A stretch of DNA of 64,000 nucleotides from Zeus faber (Eukaryota > Chordata > Actinopteri > Zeiformes > Zeidae): contig OY482849.1 of NCBI GenBank assembly GCA_960531495.1, positions 1,104,399 through 1,168,398 of the forward strand, given 5' to 3'. This document shows, in pieces, positions 33,974-44,639 of the stretch. The position numbers were made by a program, and so were the translations under genes. Positions within the stretch are counted from its first letter, which is position 1. Every line of letters starts with the position of its first letter. The notes beneath the pieces are model-generated. The model saw only the letters and a list, made by a program, of their open reading frames with translations, made no database searches and was not told the origin of the DNA.

Positions 33974-35267
33974 ACTTGTTTGTTTTTACTCAGAGGTTTA
34001 TTTTGGCATCATGCACAAACACGGTGCACAGCATTGATTAAATATACTGTATAATCAGACTTTGTCCCATGTGTTATGAGTGTTGCGGCTGGCAAGCTGA
34101 TGAAACAACTTGATCTTAAAATTGTCGTAAAAATAATTGTCTCCAGATGCTGCCAGGTGTCCTGGTGGGACCGTGACACAGCTGTATGTTGGCCACTCTT
34201 GTGTTAGTACAAATTAGGCTTCTTGCTGGAGAGTCCAGACTAGCCAATCTCTTCCCGACAGCCATTGCTGGCATTAAGTAAACTGACACCGAAAATTCCA
34301 CGTGGCCTTGTGATAATAGATTCCATTATTCTAAGTGCGGTTTGGTTACGCAGCAGGATAGTTTCTAAGCTTTGTCAAAAGCATAATGAAACGATGGTTT
34401 TAGGTGTGTCCAAAGTTTAGAAACAACGAATCAGGGTCGAAGGCAGTGCCAGGAAACTGGTTTTTCCTGTTAATTGATCTACCAATTGATTTGTTGTACA
34501 ATGGAATTCCTCAATGGAACTTCAGTCATCAACATACTTGAATGAGCATTACTTCATACCTCCCCTGTATATATTTGTATACTGTACGAGTATTTAGAAA
34601 CACTGAGAAACTAGTGAAAATTATTTAAAAAACATTGGCAAATGAAAAAATATACAGTATGTTCAAATACAATATATTGTAAAAAATAACAAAAAACACA
34701 GTCTAAAAATAGTTATATATATTTTAAATGTATTATTTAAAATTGTATGTATATACAGTATATTAAATAATCAAATAATCAATAATCAAAAAATAGTATT
34801 ATATAGCAAGCCTCGAAGAAAAGTCTTTCTGAAAATATTATATCATATCAGCTCAATTAAAAGTTGTCTTAAATGGTATTTTCCTTTAATCTGTCAGACA
34901 TGTGTGAGTAATTAACCTAAGCGTGTTGTATTACCAATCTTATAAAGCTCAACAGCCCACTTTTTGAACGTCTCAGTTTCCGGAAGTTAATTTTTTATTC
35001 ATTTACACAGGTTTTAAGTCTGGAACCAAGTCAACCAACTATGAGATTAATTGTACATTGTACCATAAAACATTGGACTCGAAACAAGAAAAAATGGAAA
35101 ACAGAAAAAAAAGGCAAAGGTACAACACTGTGTACATAATTATTTTAATAGTGAAGGAACCACTCATCTCTTAAATCATCTAATGATACCTTTCCAACGA
35201 CTTCCAACAATATTTTTAACACGCTTCTTCTTGAAGCGTCATTTTTATAGTGTTTAAAATATTGTAG

Positions 35268-35270
<3 letters not shown>
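33972..35270. other. unannotated AT-rich spacer
   Basis: No gene or named repeat seen. 34600-34860 is very AT-rich. Confidence 0.4.
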
Positions 35271-35306
<36 letters not shown>

Positions 35307-35321
35307 CGTGTGTGTGTGTGT
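35271..35321. repeat. (GT)n microsatellite
   Basis: About 25 GT units with GCGTGCGT in the middle. Confidence 0.97.
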
Positions 35322-35371
35322 CTGAGAAAATATAGTGTTTCAGTTCAGTGGTAGCAGTAACACACTAGCTG

Positions 35372-35565
35372 ACAGTCACATTTGCGGGTGCAGTAAACAA
35401 TTCCATGGTAACAGCAAGCTCCACCAATCAGAGAGAGACATCGCTGTTACACTTTAGGATTGTGGGTAGTGTGGTACTTCTCTATGACATTGCGAATATA
35501 GCATGTATTTCTTAAAACAAGGTTGATATTATACAGACTTTTGCTTCTACAGGAGCATATACCAT
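35372..35565 (+). repeat. single copy of the inverted-repeat arm family
   Basis: Matches the inner half of 26868-27257 (GCAGTAAACA, CATGGTAACAGCAAGCTCCA, TGACATTGCGAATA, AAACAAGGTTGATAT). No partner arm is visible nearby. Confidence 0.7.
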
Positions 35566-36346
35566 TGTTTCACAATCTCATAGCTCGTGGTGAGTCTTCC
35601 TTGGATGGTTACGACATTATGGCGAATAATCTAAATCCTCGATTCAGAATATGAATGGGATTTTCACTTCCGGAAACTTACTGATGAGCTCTATATACCT
35701 AAAATAAGTAATTGTAGGACCTTTTGTTTCTAATCAGGGACAATCTTTTTTTCTTTTTGTCTTTTTTCAATTTTGTACATAACTAATTTTGCAAGGTTGT
35801 TTGCATGTTCTGCACTTCACCCTTTCAATAAAACAGTCACATTCTGTCACATTTCCATTGTAAATCTAGAAGAGCTTTATTTTCCTATGCTCTTCTTGCC
35901 CTACCTTCACTCAACCTTCCTACCCTCTTTTATCGGGTGTTGACATCCTGCACCTCCCTTTCACTTGTGCATCTTTTCCAGTCAGAGAATAATTTCTTAT
36001 CACGTTTCAAAGTCACGTGCCACATCAGTGCAGAGTGTACCATGTGGTTTTCACTAGGTTTTGGCAGGAGGCAATTCCAACCAGGCATTTATGGTTGTTG
36101 TCAGTAAACACAGCCATTACAGACTGACAGTATTAGTGACCTAGATACCACAAAAACAAAGATAAAGTAGAATATATTTAGTGGAGCTGGGCTTGTGACC
36201 AAATACTATGGAACACCCAGAAGTCCTCCAATGTCAGGACTATTATCAATTAACCCTAATTATACCCAGATTTTTGGGTTGTTTGTAGATGCAAATCATA
36301 GATGAACATGCAGTACATGCAGAACTTAATTGATAAATTAGTGTCA
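35566..36346. other. unannotated spacer
   Basis: No recognisable feature. Confidence 0.4.
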
Positions 36347-36588
36347 TGAAATATGGATGTGGCGGACAAAGGGGCGTGGTCAAGCACCGGCTGCGGACAA
36401 AAGCACGGTTCTCTTTCCCGCGGCCACCAAGCTGCCTTGAAAAGGCCCACTCAGCGCCACCAGGCGCTGATTGGTCCACCTCGAGGCAGGGAGATTTCTT
36501 AACATTTGTCTGTCTTGCAGGGGAGGCCCGCACACAGGCTCGTCAGCAGCCCAGCAGCAGAACGCCATTCCTCCTACGCCCGAGATGA

Positions 36589-36619
<31 letters not shown>

Positions 36620-36775
36620 CATCATCATCATCATTATTTTAATATTCATCATTATCAATTGTGATTGATACTTGTGGCCAGCGTACCTTATCGTTCAAGG
36701 TGACAATAAAAACTCTCGCCATGTTGGCGCACTACGGCCAGAAAGACTCCGTCTCCCACCCTAAACCCTTACCTG
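36347..36775 (+). repeat. LTR-like repeat, second copy
   Basis: Shares ordered blocks with 17870-18935: GCGGCCACCAAGCTGCCT-like start, GGCAGGGAG.TTTCTTA-like, TTTGTCTGTCT, AATAAAAACTCTCGCCATGT and GGCCAGAAAGACTCCGTCTC. Contains an (ATT)n tract. The AATAAA and overall size suit a solo LTR, but the termini are not proven. Confidence 0.5.
36588..36637. repeat. (ATT)n(ATC)n microsatellite
   Basis: Trinucleotide tract inside the LTR-like repeat. It is absent from the 17870 copy. Confidence 0.95.
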
Positions 36776-37940
36776 TACTTGAGAAAACACCTCCATACAG
36801 TAGCAGTCAGTTTGAATCTACACAGTAGCTCAGAACCACCTGCTCTGCCCAAGAGAACCAAGCAACGCTGAACCTACTGATGCAGTTGAGGTAAATAACA
36901 ACGATGGATCACATACAAATAAACACCTTAAATCTTAAAATATATATTAATTTTTTATGCGCGCATTCATTTTGTGACTATCAAATAAAATCACAAAAAA
37001 AGCATCACTGAAGCTCTTTAAAGTGGAGAATTCAGCTCCTTGTAATGAAACTGAGTACAATGTTTTAACTGTGAGAATATAACATTCATGGGTTAGACAT
37101 GGGACAAATTAGATGTAGTTTACAGACAAACACTTCTCTTATACGCACAAAACTGAATTTGGTGACTGAGACCTCTGAAGGAGATGGAGGTGTTTTGTGT
37201 TCTGTAGGTTGCTCTACATGGCAATGTACAATGTACAATGGCAAGCTGCCAAATAACAGATTGTGTCAACCGACTGTTAATCTTAATTTTATTATGAGCA
37301 GATCAAACAAACCCTCTGTCCTGTTGAGTTACAAATGTGGGGGTTGGCATCAGACAGGGTTTCTCTCAGATTGCACTCTGTAGTTTTCATACATTGCCAC
37401 GTATTCCATAAAATGAAGTCACATGGCCTAAGAGAGCTTTGGATGAATATAAGGAGCATGGCTCTCCCCCTATATTTTATTGGCTACTGCTGGCACCAAA
37501 GACAAGCTTGAAGCTTTCAGACTAAGTTATAAATCATACAGGCTTGGCCAGAATGAAGGTAATTTAACAATTCTTTCCATAATAAATATAGGGCATATAA
37601 CAGTTTACACAAAGCCCCACCCTGTGTCAGGCTCTGTTAATGTGTGCAAAAATAAAAAAATCAAGTTTATAAAGTTAGGTTTTGTAAGAAACCCGGGCAA
37701 GGATATCGTAACTCGGTATGCAGCTATCTGTGCGGCCAATGAAAATGGACTGAGGTCATTGCAATGAAAACTCCAACCCCTCCCTCTCCCGAGTTTTACT
37801 GGCAGAGATCATAGGAGTTCCCGTAAGCTACGTGCTCGGGAAGCATTCTGGAACACAGCCACATTCACCTGTTAAACAGGTACTGTATGTTAGCCTAGAG
37901 GGGTGGGGCGCTCTAACACTCTGCTAAGGTGTGGGAGCAA
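36776..37940. other. unannotated spacer with two medium open frames
   Basis: Open frames at 37099-37383 (94 codons) and 37480-37767 (95 codons), both plus strand, have no domain I recognise and no consistent splice signals. I do not call them genes. Confidence 0.4.

Positions 37941-37999
<59 letters not shown>
37941..37999. repeat. (GT)n microsatellite
   Basis: About 28 GT units. Confidence 0.97.
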
Positions 38000-38000
<1 letters not shown>

Positions 38001-39198
38001 GTGCACACAGTATTTCTTTTTCTGGTAGTTGATTTACTTAGTTATGATATGGTATTAGGGAGTCTCTAAATCTTCTGAATCTGTTTTTCGCAAGGGGACG
38101 AGTCATCCCTTTGCTCAGTGCCTCGCAATGACCTTATCAAACAGAAAATCACTGCAAGTTGAAGTTATTTTAAATGTCACCCTTATTGTCAGTTCAGATT
38201 GATAAGGCTTTGGGTGCAAGTATCTACAGTATTCAGAAGGGCCCGTATTTGGGCCTGTACATTATGTTTTGGACATTTACCCAACTGTTGTTGTTCTTAT
38301 TCAGACATATCACTATGACATTGACAGCAAAACATTGTTTGTAGTCAGGTGTACAAGGGCAAAGTCACTTTATGAAAAGACAGTTCACCCAGGTTCCATC
38401 TTGGTAACACTGTCAGCCAGTAAGTTTTTGGAAAACTACACAATACAAAGTGGGGTCGTTCACCTCATGACTCACATTTCATATTGAGTGTTAAATGTTG
38501 TTCCAAAGGATGCGGGCGGAAAAGTGCAGTGTACCCGATCAGCCGATTTACTTAACTAAAATATGAACACAAAGGTGTGTGGTTTTGCTGATGTCATGTC
38601 TTCCATTGTTGGCGAATACGATCTCTGGCAAGGGACAGAGTCCTGACAAAAGACAATTAGTACGAACATGTAGTATGAAGGTGTGACAAGTCTCTTGTTG
38701 TTTACGGGGTAGAGAAATCGACCAGGAGGCTAGTCAAACGAAATCCAGACTTTGCCAGGCATTTATTTCACAGAAATGTCTTTTCAAACAAACAAAATCC
38801 TGCCTGACTTTCGGGAAGGAGAGAGAGAGAGTGAGAGAGAGAGAGCGCGACCGATGAAAACACACTGATACTGATTACCTCAATCTCCTTCAGCTGTGTC
38901 CCCTTCCGGTTGCAGTGCTGGCTCTCCCCAACTGCGGATGGTGTGAAAACCACTCCACAGTAGGGCATAGTATACCATACATAGTATGTCTTTTTGGATG
39001 CAGGGTTTGACCTGAAGATACCAGGTGACAAAAGTGGCCATCTTGATTATAGAGTAATAATAACTATGCAAATACTACTACTATGAATAATAATTATAAC
39101 GGGTTACGGTTAAGCCTAACGCTAACCCTAAAATTTAATTTGAAAACAAACTGCAAAAAAACAAGACTATTCAACCCACAACCATCGAAGGTCCAGTT
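38000..39198. other. unannotated spacer
   Basis: No gene recognised. A short GA-rich tract lies at 38818-38846. Confidence 0.4.
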
Positions 39199-39416
39199 TG
39201 AAGAAAAATGTGGAATACTAAAAGTGAAAGCTGCTTTATGTTCATTCAAAATACATTCAAATGTTACATCACAACAAAATGTGGGAAAGCTAACAGTGAA
39301 AGCTGCTTTATGTTCATTCAAAATGCATTCAAATGTCACACCACAGCAAAATGTGAGAAAACTAACTATGAAAGCTGCTTAATGTTCATTCCAAATGCAT
39401 TCAAATGTCACATCAC
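39199..39416. repeat. 72-bp tandem repeat, 3 copies
   Basis: The unit containing GTGAAAGCTGCTTTATGTTC and ATTCAAAATGCATTCAAATG repeats at exactly 72-bp spacing (39224, 39296, 39368). Because 72 is a multiple of three, reading frames stay open across it on both strands. Copies differ by several substitutions, so the array is not recent. Confidence 0.9.
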
Positions 39417-39504
39417 AGACCCCAAAACAAACATATACCCCAATAAAAACTGCACTTTGGAAATAAGAGAAACAAGAAAAAAACACAGGTTTTGTATTTC
39501 ACAG

Positions 39505-39510
39505 TTTATT
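39505..39510 (-). terminator. possible elf3 polyadenylation signal
   Basis: AATAAA on the minus strand, about 680 bases downstream of the elf3 stop codon. It would end a 3' UTR of ordinary length. Other AATAAA-like sites exist further on, so this is a candidate only. Confidence 0.35.
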
Positions 39511-40189
39511 TCCATAAATGTAAAAAAGAGGAACCAAAGAAAAACCATACAAGTGGGATTTATTTGTCATACAATAACAAGTTATCCATGGCGGATGAGA
39601 ACAGTATGAACAGCATACCACTCAAGAGATTTTGATGGATTTTGACATATAAGATCGAGTGTAAAATTATGCAAAGAACATCACATTAAACACACACTGT
39701 TTCACACAATGTGTAAACACACAAAATCATGTACTTCATCACATTATTTAAAGTTCAGTGTTTTCATACTGTGGCGAAAGTAAGTTCTGTTACATTTTAT
39801 ATTTTAGAATGAATAAAACAAACCTCTCAAAACGCCTATTAAAAGCCTTTTACTCTTTAGTTGTTACAATACCACCTACCACAAAAATCCGGCTGCATCC
39901 ACTGTCATTTCCATCCCATTGTCGAGGGTACCATAACAACCATGTTGTAAGTCACAAAAAATATACAAAAAATATAGCAAACAAATAATACAATGTTAAT
40001 ATTGGTTCATAAAACCTACTAGAGCCAACAACATTGGCTTACATTTTCTGCAACACCTCCCCCTCAAAGAAGGAGAGGTTAAGTGTTTTTCGCAAGTGGG
40101 GGGCTTCGTCGGTGACGTGATGCCATCCAATCTACGATTGGAGAGGTCAATGTTTTAATCTCAAACTTCACTCCACGCTGCTTTGTTGA

Positions 40190-40325
40190 TCAAACCTCCT
40201 GGCGTCTGAGACCCTGAATGACCATGCTGACATCTTCAGTCTGCCACCCACGCGAGTTCTTTCCGAACTTGTACACCAGACGTCTGCCATCCACTCTCTC
40301 CAGAATCTCCCTCTTGTAGTAATAC
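40190..40325 (-). CDS. elf3: elf3 exon 8, end of ETS domain and stop
   Basis: Residues 342-386: rest of the recognition helix ([16 protein letters not shown]), the wing ([11 protein letters not shown]) and a short tail ending in RRQEV before TGA at 40192-40190. The acceptor is CTCTCTGCAG/GTATTAC. Confidence 0.95.
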
Positions 40326-41009
40326 CTGCAGAGAGAGCGGGGATCTATTTATTGATTGACCTATTTTTAGGGAGGGTGTCGGCGCGTAAAACGAGGCTGA
40401 CCCAGATGTACTGTGAAACCCGCAAAAGTGGCTTTATGCCGAACTGTATACGTCATATCGTATCATATGTTTTCATATACGTAAAATCGTATGTTTTCTT
40501 CCAAGACATCGGATGTAGGGAAGAGTCCCTAAGTTTTTGACCAAGGTAATAGTCATTATATCAACTTAGAAATATTCTAAGCATGCTTAGATATATATCA
40601 TAAGTGGGAGGCATCACATCTTCTGACAGATTTAAAAAAACAAAACATCCTGTCTCTCCCAGGTCGCTCACCTCATGGCACGGCTGAGCTTCTCGTACGT
40701 CATGCTGCTGTTCTTCTTCTTCTGCCCCCACATCTGGGCCACAGCTTCCGACTTGAGGAACTTGAAGACACCCTCCTGCCGGTCTTCCCATTTCATCAGA
40801 CCCTGGTTCTTCTCCGGGTGGATGAGAATGTCCCTGATGAACTCCCATAAGTGAGTGCCACGCGGTGCTGCAATGGCGAAAAGGGGATTGAATTAACTCA
40901 AAATAATTATGAACAAAGAGGGGATTAAAAAAACAAGATAATTGGAAGAAGAACAAATTTGATTATCTAAAATCTTTGAACATAGTTAATGTATTAAAGT
41001 GTGTGTGTG

Positions 41010-41084
<75 letters not shown>

Positions 41085-44000
41085 TCAAAAGAAACAGATG
41101 TGGAACTGTGGCCTTGGATAAAATGCAAAATGGATGCAAAGCGTCAAACAGCTCAAACAGTTTGACACCATGCAAACATCAAACTGATGGGGATTGTTTA
41201 CAACGCTGCTGTATTACGCAGAATGCATAGTATTAAATTCCTCAGGTTTATACCACTAAAACATTTCAGGTTTAAACTGCTTGTTAAAATGTTCAGGTTT
41301 ATATTCCATTATTCCGCCATTTTATTTTATATGAATTATAATTAATTAATTAGAATTATAATTGTAATTATTCCGTTTTATATTTGATACCACATTTGAT
41401 ATTATAATTTTATATTATAAATTATATATTTCCAAAATGTCTGGTTTATTTTCCATTATCCTCCCATATTGCCATATTGTGTACAGATATCTGTGAGGTT
41501 TAGTTTATTTTCACTTTCACTTTTTCCCCAGATATTGACTTTTTAAATTATTATATGTCTATATTTCTTATTCTATTGTTTTTTGATGTGAGCTTCTGGG
41601 ACATTGCAATTTCCTTTCGGGGATGAATAAAGTATCCATCTATCTATCTAGCTATCCAGCTAACTGCAGCAAGGAATAAATTCCACATCAAATCGTGGTC
41701 TTACCGTGCTTAGATTTCTTGGGATTCTCGTAGAAGCCCTCCCCCTGTTCTCTGGTAAGCTTTGGAGGTCGCCCCCTGGGTCTTTTGGCTCTAAACTCCT
41801 CCTTCTCGGTTTTGATCTGCTCCTCTGGATAGGTTGAGAAAAAAGAAAGATTACCAAGATTGACATCTGGAGAGTTCACTGATAATCACTCACTTTGTTG
41901 AAATAATACACGTGTCTTCAACTAGGTACTTGAAAGTACTGTGAAGTACCAGTACTATGTTGGCTAAGAAATTTTACTTCAACCTAATTCAGAAAACAAG
42001 GTCTAATTGGGTAATAATTTAACCAAATCATTCTTTCATAAATAAGGTAATTATTCTTGAAATGTCTTCTTACAAAATGAGAGCATCAACGGTCAGCTGC
42101 TCTCTTTCGAAAGTCACTTTTATTGTAATTAACAATTTATTTTTCTCATGATAGTTGTTAGCTCTATTCCCAGTGTAGTTTTAGAGGCGAAAAAACCACA
42201 AAAACAGTAGATCTTTGTCTTTGTACTCACTTGCGATCTGAGGGAAGGAGAACTCCGGGTCTGATTCACTACTTCCGGACTCTGGAGAGCTGGGGATGTG
42301 GATGCCAAATGTACAACCTTTCACACATGATGAAAGCACAATTCAAACTCACTCTAGCGGTGGGAGGCAGGTAAACCAAAAGCTGAAAAGAAGACAATAG
42401 AAACCACTTTGATGAGATGAGAAAACATCACATACCAGGTGGGGATGAGGAGTACTCGCTGTCGGAAAGGTAGTCTGTTTCTCTCAGAGAAATCATGGGA
42501 TCCATGGTGAGCTGGGCCAGGTCGTAATTAAACTCCTTTTTATCATCGCAAGCTGTGAACATGTGGCAATGTCAAGTCGAGGATAACCCAACCCCGTTTT
42601 GGCGCCACATGGAGACAGTATGCAAAGCTACATGTGTGCATACCTTCTCCGACTTTCAGGCTGCTGAGGAAAGGGAAGCTGAGGTTGTCCAAGAAGTTAT
42701 CCAGGAGTTGACACGTCTCATTCAAATCAGTCCCTGACAGATTCTGGAGTTCTGGAATAAAAATAAAAAACAAAAACATGGAAATGAAAGGGTTCAGCAT
42801 TTTTTAGACAGCATGGGATTAGTTCTTTGGTAAATTGGTGAACTGATTCTGTGTGATTTTACCGTGCTTGGTTTTGTGATCCAGGAGACTTTGGTGGAGT
42901 TCCGGGCCAAGCTGTGGCCCAAAGAGACCGACCATCTGCTCGTGGGTCATATGGCAGAGAGTGGGTCCGTCGACTGTGCAGTAAGCCAGGCTCAGGTGTG
43001 CGGCGTCAAACTTGATTCTGTCAATGTGGTCACTGATCCACTCCAGGACATTCTCCAGCGTCCAGTAGTGAGGGCTGATCTGCTTGTACCACAGGCCTAC
43101 AGGATAAGACAGACCGACAGACAGATAGATGATACAGAAAAAGAGAGAGAGAGAGATTGTGTTTTCCGATTCAGATCGGGTCGTGCTTGTGTTTTTCATC
43201 AAGCAATGAGAGAAGTGAGAAATTCTCAAAGACACTGTTTAATAACTTAAAAGTTTGGCTGGTTACATTGTCTTCACCGCAGCTGCCCTGACTGACACAA
43301 ACCCTGTGATACGCCGCTGTGTTTCTTGAGCCTATTACTTTATGATCTACCTGCTCGACCACTGGAGGTGTAAACTGATACCCAGCCTGTCTTGTCACAC
43401 ATGGCAGGTCGCTGCCGCCGAGGTCAGACAAACACAGAACTAAAACTGTTTGAACAATGAGGTGGCAGCATTCTTTTATTTGGCGGTTATGCTGAGTTAA
43501 ATATTTTCCCACCTGGTAAATGATTGAGCCTGTCGGCGTCTAAAGGAGGTGAAAACAAAGTTCAGGAAGCTAATGGACCTGCAGGTCTTCGGTCTGAGGA
43601 CTTAAGTGTGTACTGTGTGTTTGTGTGTACTATCAGTAGCCCACTGTTTTTGTTTTTCAGAATCTGTGAACTGCAAAGTATTTTGTTTTTTGTTTTGTTG
43701 AAAAATTCTTGGAATTTCTGTTCGGCTTAAAATAGGATCTTCTGTTTATTTTCAATGCAATGCAATGGAGTGTCAACATTTCACATAACACACCCCACAG
43801 CAAAATTCACCACCAGAATAGATTTTATCAAATAATGCTTACAGTAGCAATAGATCGATGTATGTGACAAATAAAAATCTTGAATCTTGATCAATAGAAG
43901 TGACAGAAATTACAACTTGACAAAAGGGGACAACTACAGCCGGTACAATAGAGATTTTTACCTGTCAAACTTGAGCTGTAGGTTGAGTTCGGTGCTTGGA

Positions 44001-44124
44001 GGTTGCCGCTGGAAGGCAGCAGGTTGTACAGATTGGGCTGATCTTCCAGGGCGTCCACACCACCGGTCTGGTACATTGTCAGGTTGGCGTGGGTGAGGAC
44101 GCTGCTCAAACACAGCGACGACAT
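40190..44124 (-). CDS. elf3: elf3, ETS-family epithelial transcription factor (8 coding exons)
   Basis: Nuclear transcription factor of the ESE subfamily, which in vertebrates binds GGAA sites and drives epithelial and inflammatory gene expression. Coding exons in transcript order are 44124-43962, 43096-42863, 42751-42644, 42552-42436, 42317-42231, 41824-41705, 40867-40672 and 40325-40190. All introns have GT-AG borders and every phase agrees, giving 386 residues; human ELF3 has 371. Domains: Pointed/SAM about 56-132, Ser/acidic activation region about 170-236, AT-hook RPRGRPPK at 251-258, ETS domain about 278-360 with [17 protein letters not shown] and the recognition helix [14 protein letters not shown]. 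The ETS sequence and the [14 protein letters not shown] junction point to ELF3 rather than EHF or ELF5. No disruption seen. Confidence 0.93.
40672..40867 (-). CDS. elf3: elf3 exon 7, ETS domain
   Basis: Residues 277-341. Holds most of the winged-helix ETS domain, from [10 protein letters not shown] to KLSRAM. The intron that follows interrupts the recognition helix between the two conserved DNA-contacting Arg residues (339 and 342). Borders are TTGCAG/CACCG and ATGAG/GTGAGC. Confidence 0.95.
40999..41083. repeat. (GT)n microsatellite in elf3 intron
   Basis: About 42 GT units with two TT interruptions, in the intron before the ETS exon. Confidence 0.97.
41595..41652 (+). repeat. LINE 3'-tail fragment in elf3 intron
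   Basis: Contains TTTCCTTTCGGGGATGAATA followed by AAGTATC(CATC)TATC, a typical fish LINE 3' end with a simple-repeat tail. Confidence 0.55.
41705..41824 (-). CDS. elf3: elf3 exon 6, AT-hook
   Basis: Residues 237-276. Carries the AT-hook core RPRGRPPK, which binds the minor groove of AT-rich DNA, followed by the conserved KKSKH just before the ETS exon. Borders are CCAG/AGGAGC and CACG/GTAAGA. Confidence 0.92.
42231..42317 (-). CDS. elf3: elf3 exon 5, Ser-rich region
   Basis: Residues 208-236 ([18 protein letters not shown]). A stronger-looking acceptor 28 bases further in (CATCCCCAG ending at 42290) would put the exon in the wrong frame. The acceptor at GTGAAAG/GTTGTA keeps the frame, so I chose it. 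RNA evidence could show which is used. Confidence 0.7.
42436..42552 (-). CDS. elf3: elf3 exon 4, activation region
   Basis: Residues 169-207, acidic and Ser-rich towards its end ([13 protein letters not shown]), as expected for the ESE transactivation segment. Borders are CACAG/CTTGCG and CCTG/GTATGT. Confidence 0.85.
42644..42751 (-). CDS. elf3: elf3 exon 3, linker
   Basis: Residues 133-168, starting in LQNLSGTD and rich in Leu, Asn and Asp. Borders are TTCCAG/AACTCC and GAAG/GTATGC. Both phases fit the neighbours. Confidence 0.85.
42863..43096 (-). CDS. elf3: elf3 exon encoding the Pointed domain
   Basis: Residues 55-132. Contains the SAM/Pointed fold signature: W(T)[13 protein letters not shown], then [20 protein letters not shown] and a final [14 protein letters not shown] helix, matching the ELF3 layout. 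This domain mediates protein contacts rather than DNA binding. Borders are CTGTAG/GC and CACG/GTAAAA. Confidence 0.92.
43850..43895 (+). repeat. short L2 3'-tail in elf3 intron 1
   Basis: GATGTATGTGACAAATAAAA followed by ATCTTGAATCTTGAT. It is the same tail family as at 20920-20988. Confidence 0.65.
43962..44124 (-). CDS. elf3: elf3 coding exon 1 (start codon)
   Basis: Encodes residues 1-54 starting [10 protein letters not shown]. The ATG at 44124-44122 is the first in frame after a good acceptor (TGCTTCCCTGCTGCAG) ending at 44133. The donor is ACAG/GTAAAAA. Phase 1 end joins the Pointed exon. Confidence 0.85.
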
Positions 44125-44332
44125 GGACCTTGCTGCAGCAGGGAAGCACAGGGGAGATGCTGGTTACCAAAACAGAGTGAAACAAATTTTGAAAAAAGAA
44201 AAAAAATATATATAGGTATATCCTTTTAAGCGTCTTTTGTGACGAAGAAAGTTGTCAGTTAATAAAAAGTTTGAAATGCGAAGATGCAGATGAAATCACC
44301 ATTACAATATTTTTATATTGATTAAAATATAC

Positions 44333-44421
44333 CTGAATTGGAGGCAAACAAGTAAAAAGGGGTGTTGGGAGATATTCCAGTGTGATCGTATGGGTTCCAC
44401 AATTTGAAATTCTTCAAAATA

Positions 44422-44487
<66 letters not shown>

Positions 44488-44505
44488 TCACAGCAAGAAG
44501 TTGCA
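44333..44505 (-). other. elf3: proposed elf3 non-coding first exon
   Basis: Downstream of the TATA box the minus strand runs through a GA tract to AATTCAG/GTATATTTTAATC, a good donor at 44332. Splicing from here to the acceptor at 44133 would place the whole GA repeat in the 5' UTR. This is inferred from signals only. Confidence 0.4.
44424..44488. repeat. (CT)n microsatellite in elf3 5' region
   Basis: About 30 CT units. On the elf3 strand it is a GA tract inside the proposed first exon. Confidence 0.97.
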
Positions 44506-44532
44506 CCTGTTGCCACATTTACCTGCACAGAA

Positions 44533-44540
44533 TTTATATA
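44533..44540 (-). promoter_or_regulatory. elf3: elf3 TATA box
   Basis: The minus strand reads GGGTATATAAATTC. Its position about 30 bases before the proposed first exon, and upstream of the coding start, fits a core promoter. A CACCC-type box (CCACCCC) lies at 44563-44557. Confidence 0.6.
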
Positions 44541-44614
44541 CCCTTGTGGGTGAAAAGGGGTGGAGTGTGCTGTTGTGCTTTTGTGAGTTTGTGAGTTTCT
44601 CTTGCAGGTGCTAA

Positions 44615-44624
44615 GGGGATTTCC
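44615..44624. promoter_or_regulatory. NF-kB site upstream of elf3
   Basis: GGGGATTTCC is a perfect match to the NF-kB consensus and lies about 75 bases upstream of the elf3 TATA box. Mammalian ELF3 is known to be induced by inflammatory cytokines through an NF-kB site in its proximal promoter, so the position is meaningful. Confidence 0.55.
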
Positions 44625-44639
44625 ACACAAGCCCAAGAG

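Noticed and set aside
33762-34054. Cys/Val-repeat proteins across the GT microsatellite
   Set aside because: Translation of a dinucleotide repeat. The same artefact occurs at 41000, 44424, 49706 and 55597.
37099-37767. two-exon gene from the two 95-codon frames
   Set aside because: No recognisable domains and no splice pair that would join them in frame.
42231-42289. shorter version of elf3 exon 5 using the CATCCCCAG acceptor
   Set aside because: It breaks the reading frame between exons 4 and 6, while the upstream acceptor keeps it.
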